Source: Colwellia hornerae (GTDB taxonomy: Bacteria > Pseudomonadota > Gammaproteobacteria > Enterobacterales > Alteromonadaceae). From it: 64,000 nt of DNA. The position numbers and the translations under genes are program-made. This document shows, one piece after another, positions 53,758 to 63,200 of the stretch. The stretch is taken from the NCBI RefSeq assembly GCF_007954355.1, contig NZ_VOLR01000002.1, positions 1 through 64,000 on the forward strand. Reading direction: 5' to 3'. Position 1 is the stretch's first letter. Each line of letters begins with the position of its first letter. The notes below the pieces were generated by a model that worked only from the letters and a program-made list of their open reading frames with translations, ran no database searches and had not been told where the DNA came from.

Positions 53758-54426
53758 TCAGCCGCGAAAAACAAAACCTTGTCCTGGCACCGTGTGAATA
53801 AGCTTATTTTCGTTAGGGATATCGACTTGTTGCCGTAACTTAAAAAGATGTACTTTTAAGCTATCACTGTCGGGTAAATCATCCCCCCAAACAGCTTGTA
53901 ATAGTTGCTTTTTTGACACCACTTCTGGTGATTTACGCATCAACACTTCAAGGATTTTCCAACCGGTTGGCGATAATTGTACACTACGTTGCTGCCGTTT
54001 TAAGGTCTTAGCATTAAAGTCAGCATCAAGACCGAACAATGATAATAGTGTTGTTTGACCACTACGGCGATTTGCTAACACCTGAATACGGGCAATCAGC
54101 TCTTGCATTTCAAACGGTTTAACCAGGTAATCATCTGATCCTGCTGCAAAGCCGGCCAATTTATCATCTAAAGTATCTCGAGCGGTCAACATTAAAATTG
54201 CGGTGCTATTACCTTGCTCGCGCATCTTTTTACAGACGGTTAAACCGTCCATACGCGGCATATTAACATCGAGGATCATCACATCAAAATGGTGATTACT
54301 GAGTAATTCTAAGCCAGCAATACCATTGGCCGCGTGATCACAAGTGATGCCTTCTAAGTCGAGATAGTCGATAACTGTAGTCGCTAAATCAAGATCATCT
54401 TCAACTAATAAGACATGAATTATCAT
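53758..54426 (-). CDS. OmpR-family response regulator
   Basis: This 222-aa regulator has a receiver domain with the phospho-acceptor Asp in VMILDVNMPRMDG (about residue 52) and Lys in DYLVKPFEMQE. A winged-helix output domain ends in SDSLKVHLFKLRQQVD and HTVPGQGFVF. It overlaps the RND pump gene by four bases (ATGA), so its translation is coupled to that of the pump. It likely controls the same efflux operon. Confidence 0.95.
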   Translation of the reverse strand: MIIHVLLVEDDLDLATTVIDYLDLEGITCDHAANGIAGLELLSNHHFDVMILDVNMPRMDGLTVCKKMREQGNSTAILMLTARDTLDDKLAGFAAGSDDYLVKPFEMQELIARIQVLANRRSGQTTLLSLFGLDADFNAKTLKRQQRSVQLSPTGWKILEVLMRKSPEVVSKKQLLQAVWGDDLPDSDSLKVHLFKLRQQVDIPNENKLIHTVPGQGFVFRG

Positions 54427-57400
54427 CGACTTATCTTAAAGAAGCTGGCATATAAAACAGGTACAACCGCCAAAGTTAACACCGTACCGACACCTAAACC
54501 AAATGCTAATACCGTTGCCATACCGTAAAACATTGACATCGGGTCTATCAATAACGGTAATAAGCCCATAATGGTGGTAACGGTTGTCATCGTTATTGGT
54601 CGTAACCGTGTTAAACAAGAATTAACAATCGCTTGGTAGTCACCAAGTCCTGATGCACGTTCAATTTCAATCCGGTCAATTAAAACAATCGCATTGTTAA
54701 TAATAATACCCGCCAAACTATAAATACCTAAGGTCACCATAAAACCAAAAGGCGCACTCATCACTAATAAACCAACAACTGTACCTATTAGTGATAAGGG
54801 AATAGTTAAGACAATAATGGCCGCTCGGCGAAATGAATTAAATTGCATCACTAATAGTATTAACACCAAACCAATAACCATCGGCATACTGGCACCAAGC
54901 GCCTGTTGTGCCTCTTTAGACTGGACAATAACGCCATCGTATTCAATTAAATGGTTAACGGGTAAATCTTTCTTTAATGCTTCAATATCAGCGTCGATAA
55001 TACCTTTTAGATCTTCAGCCGTCATTTGGGTATTACTGGCTTCAATGGTGATGGTGGTAAACATATTCTCACGTTGAATTTTTGCATACTGATTAACCGG
55101 AATAAAATCGGCTACTTGAAATAAGGGCACTGATGCCCCTGTTTGATTAGAGAAGATTGAAACAGTTCGCAGCCTATCTAAATTAAAACGCTCTTCTTCT
55201 TCAGCGCGAAACACTACAGGAATAATATCATCGCCATCACGATATTCAGTAACATTAGCGCCGCTAAAATAGCCTTGTAATGCCGTTGCTACGTCAGAAG
55301 AGGTAACACCGGCGCGACGGGCACGATGTTGATCAATTTTAACCTGCATTTTAACAATACGATTTTCCCAATCAGTACGGACATTTTTGGTATAAGGGAC
55401 CGCTTGTAAAACAGCCATAATTTCTTTGGCTTTTTCATACAAAATATCTTTATCTGGACCTTTTACTTGAATACTTATGGTGCTTGAATCAGAAGGACCG
55501 GCAAACATCCGCTTAACGCGTCCAGAAACATTAGGGAAATTTTCAATAATACCGTTATGTAATTTATTAACAAACCTATTAATCTTTGTCTCATCTTTAA
55601 CGTTAATGACGACAAAGCCTTTATTATTCGCGGGATCTTCTGGGTTAAGAGTCAAGACAAAACGCGGACCATTAAAACCAGAGTACCCCGAATAGTTACT
55701 AATTTCAGGAAAACTCGCCTCATCATCTAACCAGGTAAACACCTCTTGCATTTGACGGTTAGTTTCTCTCGCCGAAGTTCCATTAGGTAAGTCAATGTAC
55801 ATCATTACCTGAGTGCGGTCAGAGTCGGGAAAGAATTGTTTTTTCAACAAGCCAAAACCACTCAATGATACGATTAATGCGATCACCATCAGCGCCATAA
55901 AAATCGCTTTATGCGCTAAAGCCCAATGAAGAAATTTTTCATATACTTGATAAAATTTCGTTGAATTTTCAGTCGCTTTATCTGTGGTAGTACCGTTATT
56001 TTCAGCTTTAATAAAGAAATAACAAAGCGTCGGCGTTACACATAAGGCTAAAACCCAACTGGTCATTAACGTTATCAGTATAACCAGAGAAACTGAACGG
56101 GTGAACTCTCCCGCAACATGCTCAGCAAGCATTAAGGGTAAGAAAAATAAAATCGTGGTTACCGATGAACTGAGCAATGGCATGGCAAGTTCTTTACCGC
56201 CTTGGCACATAGCGTCAAAGCGGTCTATGCCTTGTTCAATTCTTCGTTTGAAGTCTTCTGCGATAACAATGCCGTTATCAACCAATAAACCCAGCGCAAT
56301 AATAAGTGTTGCTAGGCTCATTTTTTCTAACGTCATGCCAGAGAATTTCATAATTGCTAATGTAGTTAGCATCACAAAAGGCACAATTGAACCAACAATT
56401 AAACCGGTACGTAAACCTAAAAAGTAAATAACAACCAGCAATACAATCACCAGTGTTTGTATTACATTGATTGAGACCCCTTCAATAGATTTTTGCACTT
56501 GATCTGCTTGATAAGTCGCAATATTTATTTTGTAACCAATCGGCAAAGTGTTTTCAATATTGGTGACCATATTTTTAACTCTTGGCGCATATTCCAATAA
56601 ATTATATTTTTCCAGCATGGAAACCCCAAACATAATAGCAGGCTCGCCATTAAAATAAGCTGGTTTGTCTGGCGGATCAATAAAGCCTCGGCGCAGGCTA
56701 ACAATATCTTTTAGCGCTATAGTATCGTCAGTCCCGGTGATCCTAATATGGGTATTACCTATTTCTTCCAGTGAAGAAAAATTACCGGTCGGCTCAACCA
56801 CAATAGAACGTAAACCGGTATCGATTTGTCCACCTGGACTAATAATATTTTGATTTTGCAGTTCACTGATAATGCTACGCGGAGAAATACCCAGTTGAGC
56901 GAGTTTGGCCGTTTTCACTTCAAGGTATATTCGCTCAGCTTGAACGCCAATAATATCGACTTTTTTGGTGCCCGCAACACTGTATAAATTGTCGCGAATA
57001 TGTTTCGAAATATCATACATTTCACCTAAGTCAAAACCGTCAGCGGTTAAGGCTAAAGTCACCACAGAAACATCACCAAATGAGTCATTAACAAAAGGAG
57101 GACTAGTCCCTTCTGGCAAATTCAATTGCGCTTGTTTAACTTTATTACGTAAGTCTTGCCAAATATTATCTAGATTAAAATAGCGATCGTAAATTTCGAC
57201 GTGTATAACCGATTGTCCAGTCATTGAGGTCGAAGTGAGCTTTTCAACTTCAGGAATTTTTCTAATTTCTTTTTCAATGGCACGGGTAATTAATTGTTCA
57301 ACACGTTCGGGGGCCATGCCAGGGTAAGAAGTGGTAATAATGGCTTTACGTATAGTTATTGTTGGGTTTTCTTGTGCCGGTAATGTTAAATAAGCAAAAA

Positions 57401-57476
57401 CACCGTTGATCAATAATAAGGCAAGTACCATTAAAATGGACTTTCGGTAGGTAAAAGCAATTTTAGTTAAATTCAT
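54423..57476 (-). CDS. RND-family efflux pump, inner-membrane permease
   Basis: This 1017-aa proton-driven transporter has the twelve-segment RND layout with two large periplasmic loops. Family blocks include LPAQENPTITIRKAIITTSYPGMAPERVEQLIT, LIIALGLLVDNGIVIAEDFKRRIE (fourth segment) and GIIINNAIVLIDRIEIERASG. The fourth segment has one Asp followed by Asn, not the Asp-Asp pair of AcrB; this is common in other RND groups. The membrane-fusion gene precedes it by 36 bases. No outer-membrane channel gene is present, so it probably uses a shared TolC. Confidence 0.95.
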   Translation of the reverse strand: MNLTKIAFTYRKSILMVLALLLINGVFAYLTLPAQENPTITIRKAIITTSYPGMAPERVEQLITRAIEKEIRKIPEVEKLTSTSMTGQSVIHVEIYDRYFNLDNIWQDLRNKVKQAQLNLPEGTSPPFVNDSFGDVSVVTLALTADGFDLGEMYDISKHIRDNLYSVAGTKKVDIIGVQAERIYLEVKTAKLAQLGISPRSIISELQNQNIISPGGQIDTGLRSIVVEPTGNFSSLEEIGNTHIRITGTDDTIALKDIVSLRRGFIDPPDKPAYFNGEPAIMFGVSMLEKYNLLEYAPRVKNMVTNIENTLPIGYKINIATYQADQVQKSIEGVSINVIQTLVIVLLVVIYFLGLRTGLIVGSIVPFVMLTTLAIMKFSGMTLEKMSLATLIIALGLLVDNGIVIAEDFKRRIEQGIDRFDAMCQGGKELAMPLLSSSVTTILFFLPLMLAEHVAGEFTRSVSLVILITLMTSWVLALCVTPTLCYFFIKAENNGTTTDKATENSTKFYQVYEKFLHWALAHKAIFMALMVIALIVSLSGFGLLKKQFFPDSDRTQVMMYIDLPNGTSARETNRQMQEVFTWLDDEASFPEISNYSGYSGFNGPRFVLTLNPEDPANNKGFVVINVKDETKINRFVNKLHNGIIENFPNVSGRVKRMFAGPSDSSTISIQVKGPDKDILYEKAKEIMAVLQAVPYTKNVRTDWENRIVKMQVKIDQHRARRAGVTSSDVATALQGYFSGANVTEYRDGDDIIPVVFRAEEEERFNLDRLRTVSIFSNQTGASVPLFQVADFIPVNQYAKIQRENMFTTITIEASNTQMTAEDLKGIIDADIEALKKDLPVNHLIEYDGVIVQSKEAQQALGASMPMVIGLVLILLVMQFNSFRRAAIIVLTIPLSLIGTVVGLLVMSAPFGFMVTLGIYSLAGIIINNAIVLIDRIEIERASGLGDYQAIVNSCLTRLRPITMTTVTTIMGLLPLLIDPMSMFYGMATVLAFGLGVGTVLTLAVVPVLYASFFKISR

Positions 57477-57512
57477 AAAAGTCTCTAAATTTCAAGTTAT
57501 ACGGGAACGTGA

Positions 57513-58616
57513 TTAATTAAAACGCTTTACATGTTTATCAAGCAACCGAACCGATTGACCATCACGTAAAAACGAGACTCCGGCAATCGCAATGATTTCT
57601 CCTGACGATAAGCCAGCAGAGACCAAGACTTCATTGTTTAAAATACTTTCTGTTTGCACCATACGTTTTTGTAAAATTTGTTGTTCAACGTTATAAACAA
57701 ATACATACGATTTTTGTCCTTCATCCGCCGCCAGTGCTGCAATAGGGAGACGAAAAGCTTTACCTTGATAACCGGTTCGTCCAATACCTTGAAAGGTAAA
57801 ATCAACTTCTGCAGTCATGCCAGCGCGTAAATTTTTTGTTTCAGAATTAATAAGAATAGTCACCGGGAATGCATTAGCTGTAGCGGCGCGCGAGCTAATT
57901 TCTGCGATTGTGCCTTTACTGTTTAAGCCAGGAAATGCCGGATAATGAATATCAATTTCGCTTCCTTTAGATAAATCTCGGATCATCGTTTCGGGGACCA
58001 TAACTTGCACTTCTAAACCATCGTCACCTTCAATTTGAAAAATGGCTTGGCCCGGAGAAATTTGCATAGAGGGTTCGCTAAGACGTTTCGTTATTTTACC
58101 ATTATAAGGGGCAGTTAATATCGAATCACTTAAATCTTTATTGGCGATATCAAGTTGAGTTTTAGCAATATTTACGGCACTGCTTGCTGATTCAAAAGCT
58201 GCTTTGGCATTATCGAAGCCAGATTTTGACACTAAACCTTTTGCCGATAACTCGGCGTAACGTTTGTATTCATTTTCAGTTTCAGAGAGTGCAGCATAGC
58301 TTTTTTGTAGGTTTGCTTGTGCAGATTGACGGCTCAAATTAAAGTTTCTTTGGTCTAAACGCGCTAGGGCATCGCCTCGCTTAACTTCATCACCGAGTTT
58401 TACTTTTATCCATTGTATTTTTCCACCAACCTCAAAACTTAAATTAGCTTCTTCAACCGGATAAATAGTGCCAGACAAACGACGCACTTGGTCAAATGAG
58501 GTTTGCTGAACTTCTTGCCACGCAATAGGACGAATAACTTCTTCAAAAGGCTGCTCTTCTTTACCACATCCTGAGAGTACTGTGATAAAAGAAAAAGCTA
58601 ATAAAAATAAACGCAT
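57513..58616 (-). CDS. RND efflux membrane-fusion protein
   Basis: This 367-aa periplasmic adaptor is lipid-anchored by a type II signal (VLSGCGKEE). The barrel-sandwich, alpha-hairpin (LNLSRQSAQANLQKSYAALSETENEYKRY, coiled coil) and beta-barrel domains follow in order, with ILTAPYNGKITKRLSEPSMQISPGQAIFQI closing the lipoyl part. It links the RND pump to an outer-membrane channel. It begins 67 bases after the TetR gene. Confidence 0.93.
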   Translation of the reverse strand: MRLFLLAFSFITVLSGCGKEEQPFEEVIRPIAWQEVQQTSFDQVRRLSGTIYPVEEANLSFEVGGKIQWIKVKLGDEVKRGDALARLDQRNFNLSRQSAQANLQKSYAALSETENEYKRYAELSAKGLVSKSGFDNAKAAFESASSAVNIAKTQLDIANKDLSDSILTAPYNGKITKRLSEPSMQISPGQAIFQIEGDDGLEVQVMVPETMIRDLSKGSEIDIHYPAFPGLNSKGTIAEISSRAATANAFPVTILINSETKNLRAGMTAEVDFTFQGIGRTGYQGKAFRLPIAALAADEGQKSYVFVYNVEQQILQKRMVQTESILNNEVLVSAGLSSGEIIAIAGVSFLRDGQSVRLLDKHVKRFN

Positions 58617-58683
58617 ACAAAAACTCCATGAAAAAAAACTGCAATAATAAAGCTATTATAGCGGCTTTACAGTTAACGACAGG

Positions 58684-59274
58684 TTAATTATCAATACTGT
58701 CAAATAATTGCTCAGCTAACGCTTGTAATGTTTCTTGATCGGGATTTGATTGAGCAAAAGTGCGTAAGCCATAAATCCCCATCATTAAAAACTGCGCTAA
58801 GTGTTCACTCTTTTTATTTAATGATAATTCTTTTGCTGCCTGCGCTTGCGTAAACTTATCAGCTAGCGATTGTTGCCATTGCAAAACATTGTCAGCAATA
58901 ACAGCTTGCACTTCTTGGTCTTCTTCTGTTGACTCGTAAAGGGTTTTAATAAATAAGCAGCCTTTAGCGGGATCACCACTGACACACTCACTGACCATAT
59001 GGTCCAAATATTTTTTTAATTGTGCCAGAATTGTTTCATCGCTTAAGAAAAACCGTGAAAACTCGACATTACGATCGGCTTTATACTGTGCGATAGCGGC
59101 TAGAAGTAACCCACGTTTATTATCAAAAGCACAATAAATTGAACCTGGGTGTAGACCTGTCGCCTTTTTTAAATCAGGCATACTGGTTTTGCTATAGCCT
59201 TTTTCCATAAATAAGCTCATCGCAGCTCTCAGTACTTTTTCTCGATCGAACTCAGCATTTCTCATGGTTACCAC
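58684..59274 (-). CDS. TetR/AcrR-family repressor (NemR/AcuR-like)
   Basis: This 196-aa regulator has an N-terminal helix-turn-helix (FMEKGYSKTSMPDLKKATGLHPGSIYCAFDNKRGLL) and a ligand-binding domain with SECVSGDPAKGCLFIKTLYE. This cysteine-bearing block is frequent in regulators of reactive-electrophile responses. It is divergent from a nemA-like reductase and heads the efflux row. Three palindromes in the shared upstream region are its probable operators. Sensing of a quinone or aldehyde is an inference from the neighbours. Confidence 0.9.
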   Translation of the reverse strand: MVTMRNAEFDREKVLRAAMSLFMEKGYSKTSMPDLKKATGLHPGSIYCAFDNKRGLLLAAIAQYKADRNVEFSRFFLSDETILAQLKKYLDHMVSECVSGDPAKGCLFIKTLYESTEEDQEVQAVIADNVLQWQQSLADKFTQAQAAKELSLNKKSEHLAQFLMMGIYGLRTFAQSNPDQETLQALAEQLFDSIDN

Positions 59275-59313
59275 TTATCAATTATCGACACGATAAGGAC
59301 ATGATACTTAATT

Positions 59314-59381
59314 TTGAACAATCATTCAAAAATAATACTTGAATGATTGTTCAATAAACGCTATCTTGAACGCATATTCAA
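59314..59381. promoter_or_regulatory. Three TTGAA-N6-TTCAA operators between the TetR gene and nemA-like gene
   Basis: Palindromic 16-mers lie at 59314-59329, 59339-59354 and 59366-59381. Each reads TTGAA, six bases, TTCAA. The first two are exact reverse complements of each other over all 16 bases, and the centres are 25 and 27 bases apart. The position between divergent genes suggests that one regulator controls both directions, most likely the TetR protein. Confidence 0.8.
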
Positions 59382-59409
59382 GAAAGAAATCGATTAATAG
59401 AGATAATTA

Positions 59410-60468
59410 ATGACTGATAATTTATTACAACCTTATGCACTAAATAACACCATCACTTTAAATAACCGTATCCTAATGGCGCCATTAACACGTTGTATGG
59501 CTGATGATAACTTAGTGCCTACGTTAGCAATGGCTGAGTATTATGGTCGCAGAGCAGAAGCAGGTTTAATTATTTCTGAAGCAACAATAATCCGCCCTGA
59601 TGGTCAAGGTAATCCAAATACACCCGGCTTATTTACCAAAGAGCAAGTCAACGCTTGGAAGTTTGTCACCAAGACGGTTCATGATAAAGGTGGTAAAATA
59701 TTTGCTCAACTTTGGCATACCGGCCGAGTTGCTCATCCTCACTTTTTTGAGCACAATAATAATGGCTCTAGTGATGTTTTAGCACCATCGGCGGTAGGTG
59801 TTGAAGGTACAGTGCCGAGAATGCGCGACTTAAACTATCAAGTGCCGAAAGCCGCTACTCATCAAGACATCGAGCAATTAGTTGCAGACTACGTTCAAGC
59901 GGCAAAAAATGCTCTTGAGGCAGGTTTTGACGGTGTTGAAATTCATGGTGCTAACGGCTATTTAATTGACCAATTCCTTCATTATGATAGTAACCATCGC
60001 ACCGATGAATACGGCGCGACACCAGAAAATATGTCACGTTTTCCATTAGCTGTTGTTGACGCTGTTATTGCCAGTATTGGCAAAGATAGAACGGCATTAA
60101 GAATAAGCCCAGGTGCCTATTTCAATATGTCTGGCGATGTAAGAGACCGTCAAGTATTTGATTACTTGCTCAACGAACTTGAACAGCGTGATCTTGCTTT
60201 TTTACATTTAGGTATTTTTGATGATGCTATGGTCTTTGATTATTTAGATGGCCAAGCATCAAGTTATATGCGCGCTAACTACACTAAAACCTTAGTTGGT
60301 GTCGGCAGTTATACTCCTGATACCGCCAGTGTTGCCATTGCCAATAATAAGTTTGACCTAGTCGCTATTGGACGACCTTTTATTGCTAATGCTGATTACG
60401 TCGCTAAAGTACGTTCAGGTATCGACTTAGTTGAATACAATGCTGAGATGTTAACAAGCTTAGTTTAA
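59410..60468 (+). CDS. nemA: Old yellow enzyme family reductase (NemA-like)
   Basis: This 352-aa FMN enzyme reduces activated double bonds, quinones, nitrate esters or similar electrophiles with NADPH. The TIM-barrel blocks are clear: NRILMAPLTRCMADD, GLIISEATIIRPDGQG, FAQLWHTGRVAHP and the active-site FDGVEIHGANGYLIDQFL, with its His/Asn pair. The phosphate-binding end is DLVAIGRPFIAN. The gene starts 28 bases after the third operator. Confidence 0.92.
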   Translation: MTDNLLQPYALNNTITLNNRILMAPLTRCMADDNLVPTLAMAEYYGRRAEAGLIISEATIIRPDGQGNPNTPGLFTKEQVNAWKFVTKTVHDKGGKIFAQLWHTGRVAHPHFFEHNNNGSSDVLAPSAVGVEGTVPRMRDLNYQVPKAATHQDIEQLVADYVQAAKNALEAGFDGVEIHGANGYLIDQFLHYDSNHRTDEYGATPENMSRFPLAVVDAVIASIGKDRTALRISPGAYFNMSGDVRDRQVFDYLLNELEQRDLAFLHLGIFDDAMVFDYLDGQASSYMRANYTKTLVGVGSYTPDTASVAIANNKFDLVAIGRPFIANADYVAKVRSGIDLVEYNAEMLTSLV

Positions 60469-60524
60469 TAAATAGCGAAGCGAAGCATAAATGACTTCGC
60501 TTTTTTCAGTCGCTTAATCAAGGC

Positions 60525-60818
60525 TTAAATGGCTAAAAAATATCCATAATAAAGCCGAGCCCCGACCAGTGACTCCAGTTCAGCACTGCTTGGAAAGCTA
60601 GGCCATTTCTTAGCATTTTCCTCAACCACTGCTTCATTTAACCACACCAGTTGCCAACAAATTTCTTCATCATTGTCAGTCTTAAGTAATATATTATGTG
60701 ATATTAATACCGCGTTTTCATTGTTCATTTCTGCAAACAATAATTCACTTAATTCAATCACTCTTTGTTGATTTTCTTTGCTAACAGAAAATACGGCAAA
60801 CTCATGGCAATAGGGCAT
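60525..60818 (-). CDS. Small hypothetical protein (97 aa)
   Basis: The product is soluble with alternating strands and helices (MPYCHEFAVFSVSKENQQRVIELSELL at the start). It may be a ferredoxin-like fold related to antibiotic-biosynthesis monooxygenase-type domains, but this is a guess from the pattern. I chose ATG 60818, which has GAGAG upstream; ATG 60845 would add nine residues. It is convergent with the nemA-like gene, so a functional link is uncertain. Confidence 0.6.
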   Translation of the reverse strand: MPYCHEFAVFSVSKENQQRVIELSELLFAEMNNENAVLISHNILLKTDNDEEICWQLVWLNEAVVEENAKKWPSFPSSAELESLVGARLYYGYFLAI

Positions 60819-60927
60819 GTAAACTCTCGGTTGGTGATCAATCAATCACTTCACTTGGTATATCTATCAATGATGATTATAATCTCAAATAATATTTCAA
60901 ATATACAACGACCTAAGATTAATTACT

Positions 60928-61683
60928 ATGGATCTATTTTTAGTTAAAAAAATTATTAGCGCGCTGATCATGCCGTTAAGTATTGTTATACTATTACTGC
61001 TATTGGCTATTATTTTTTATCAATATAAAAAGAGATTCAGTTATAGCTGCTTAATCTTAGCCACCTTATTATTAACGCTAAGCTCATTTCGTCCGTTTGC
61101 TAATTTAGTAATGGCACCACTAGAAAGTCAATATTCCGCGTTTACCCGCTCAAATAAACCTGTTGATTATATTATTATTTTAGGTTGCAGGCACACCACT
61201 GATGCTCAATTACCAGCGACTAGCGAATTAGGTGTCTGTTCATTGCAACGACTCGTTGAAGCAATACGAATTTTACGTATTCACCCAGAAGCGCAGCTAA
61301 TTACTTCCGGTTATGCCGGCAATGACGAAACGAGTAATGCCGAGAAAGTTAAGCAAGCTGCGATGTTATTAGGTGTTGCTGAGAGAAAAATAATTGTTGA
61401 AGGATTTCCGCAAGATACCGAAGAAGAAGCACAATTAATGGCGCCGAGGGTCAGTGGGAAAAATGTTGTTTTAGTGACTAATTCTGATCACATGCCGCGT
61501 GCGATTAAGTACTTCCAGCTAGAGGGTATTAACCCCATAGCTGCCCCTGCAGGAAAATGGACCAAAGGAATGAATGATAAAAAATACTGGCATGACTATG
61601 TTCCTAGACCTAAAAATTTAGAGCAAACAACTTATGCCTGGTACGAAAGCATAGGCCGCTTGGTTCAGTGGTTAAAGAGCTAA
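60928..61683 (+). CDS. elyC: ElyC-like envelope protein, YdcF/DUF218 family
   Basis: This 251-aa protein has two N-terminal membrane segments (about residues 5-32 and 38-55) and a periplasmic DUF218 domain with DYIIILGCRHTTDA, LITSGYAGNDETSNAEK and VVLVTNSDHMPRAIKYFQLEG. E. coli ElyC has the same layout and influences peptidoglycan or lipid-carrier metabolism. Monocistronic; tandem repeats begin directly after its stop. Confidence 0.85.
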   Translation: MDLFLVKKIISALIMPLSIVILLLLLAIIFYQYKKRFSYSCLILATLLLTLSSFRPFANLVMAPLESQYSAFTRSNKPVDYIIILGCRHTTDAQLPATSELGVCSLQRLVEAIRILRIHPEAQLITSGYAGNDETSNAEKVKQAAMLLGVAERKIIVEGFPQDTEEEAQLMAPRVSGKNVVLVTNSDHMPRAIKYFQLEGINPIAAPAGKWTKGMNDKKYWHDYVPRPKNLEQTTYAWYESIGRLVQWLKS

Positions 61684-61700
61684 TAGCGGCTTCTATTACC

Positions 61701-62390
61701 ATCATACTGAACTCGTTTCAGTATCTGATTTTTGCCTTCTTCGCCGTCATGCTGAACTCGTTTCAGTATCTGGTTTTTGCTTTCTTCACCGTCATGCTGA
61801 ACTCGTTTCAGTATCTGGGTTGGTGTTTTGTTGTGCAGTGCGAGATCCTGAAATAAATTCAGGATGACGGATGGAGGTCAGAATAGCGGGTGGAGTGCTT
61901 TCAGTATCTAGGCTTTGTCTTCTTCACCGTCATGCTGAACTCGTTTCAGTATCTGGGTTGGTGTTTTGTTGTGCAGTGCGAGATCCTGAAATAAATTCAG
62001 GATGACGGATGGAGGTCAGAATAGCGGGTGGAGTACTTTCAGTATCTAGGCTTTGTCTTCTTCACCGTCATGCTGAACTCGTTTCAGTATCTGGGCTTTG
62101 TGTTTTGTTGTGCAGTGCGAGATCCTGAAATAAATTCAGGATGACGGATGGAGGTCAGGACGACGGATGGAGGTCAGAATAGCGGGTGGAGTACTTTCAG
62201 TATCTAGGCTTTGTCTTCTTCACCGTCATGCTGAACTCGTTTCAGTATCTGGGCTTTGTGTTTTGTTGTGCAGTGCGAGATCCTGAAATAAATTCAGGAT
62301 GACGGATGGAGGTCAGATGACGGATGGAGGTCAGATGACGGATGGAGGATCAGATGACAGAGAGATCAGATCACGGATTGGGGCAGCATG
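61701..62390. repeat. Nested tandem repeat block (45-bp, 138-bp and 18-bp periods)
   Basis: CTGAACTCGTTTCAGTATCT recurs six times. Its CTGA starts at 61707, 61752 and 61797, a 45-bp period. The larger unit begins with GTCATGCTGAACTCG at 61791, 61929, 62067 and 62225, a period of 138, 138 and 158 bp. Each large unit also holds the hairpin TCCTGAA-ataaa-TTCAGGA followed by tgacggatggaggtcag. The last unit decays into 18-bp repeats of gatgacggatggaggtca from 62298 to about 62352. Both core motifs are palindromic and resemble dispersed intergenic palindromic elements of many bacteria. Confidence 0.9.
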
Positions 62391-62407
62391 ACGGCTGAGT
62401 ATATTTT

Positions 62408-63169
62408 TTAAGCAGGATTATCAATGTCGATAAAAACTGTCGGTATTGATAATTCTTTTTCAAGGTGTTTGGCCAACGCTTTAGCGCCATAACGCTCGGT
62501 TGCATGATGGCCGGCCGCAAAGAAATGAATATCCATTTCAGTGGCAACATGGGTAGTTTGCTCTGAAATTTCTCCGCTGATAAATGCGTCAATGCCCTGC
62601 TCCGCGGCAAGTTCAATATAATTTTGTCCACCACCGCTGCACCAAGCGACTGTCTTTATTTTTTTATTAGAAGGCGGCGTAATATGTAAGCAATTTCTTG
62701 ATAATTGCTGAGAGATACGTGTGCTCAGTTCATCACCTGAAATATGATGAGAGAACTCACCACGCACAGCAACGCTTAACGGGTTGCCAACTTCTAGAGG
62801 TTGGACATTATTTATTTCAAATAATTGAGCAAGCTGCGCGTTATTTCCTAATTCAGGATGAATATCAAGCGGCAAATGGTAGGCAAATAAGCTAATATTG
62901 TGATCAAGTAGCGCTTTAATTCGTTTATATTTCATGCCACGAATAACATAAGATTCATTTTTCCAAAAAAAACCATGATGGACTACTAAAGCATCCGCTT
63001 TTTCATCAATAGCTTGGGCAATTAAAGCTTGTGTCGCCGTTACGCCGGTGACAATTTTATGGATTTCGTCACTGCCTTGAACTTGTAAACCATTAGGACA
63101 AAAGTCTTTAATTTGTTCAGGCTTTAGCAAGGCATTTAGGTGGTGCTCTAATTCATTACGATGGATCAT
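62408..63169 (-). CDS. Nif3-like dinuclear metal-centre protein (YbgI family)
   Basis: This 253-aa protein belongs to the NIF3/YbgI family. The metal-binding blocks are DALVVHHGFFWKNE (about residue 60), LFAYHLPLDIHPELGNN and, near the end, IHFFAAGHHATERYGAKAL. The family forms hexamers with two metal ions per subunit; its biological role is unsettled. The name GTP cyclohydrolase 1 type 2 is an annotation convention. Confidence 0.93.
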   Translation of the reverse strand: MIHRNELEHHLNALLKPEQIKDFCPNGLQVQGSDEIHKIVTGVTATQALIAQAIDEKADALVVHHGFFWKNESYVIRGMKYKRIKALLDHNISLFAYHLPLDIHPELGNNAQLAQLFEINNVQPLEVGNPLSVAVRGEFSHHISGDELSTRISQQLSRNCLHITPPSNKKIKTVAWCSGGGQNYIELAAEQGIDAFISGEISEQTTHVATEMDIHFFAAGHHATERYGAKALAKHLEKELSIPTVFIDIDNPA

Positions 63170-63200
63170 TGCTCTGTTCTCTTTGTTAGGGACTTAAAGA

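Noticed and set aside
54436-57183. Several short open frames within the RND pump gene
   Set aside because: They lie on other frames of a well-supported pump gene and lack start signals or family features.
61668-61856. Open frame with repeated LNSFQYL peptides
   Set aside because: It is the translation of the tandem DNA repeat, starts inside elyC and has no ribosome site; such peptides are typical spurious products of this palindromic element.
61701-62390. Possible CRISPR array
   Set aside because: Repeats are contiguous with identical intervening sequence, not unique spacers, and no cas genes are present.
62371-62634. Second minus-strand frame overlapping the Nif3-like gene
   Set aside because: It is a frame-shifted shadow of the Nif3-family protein and runs into the repeat block.
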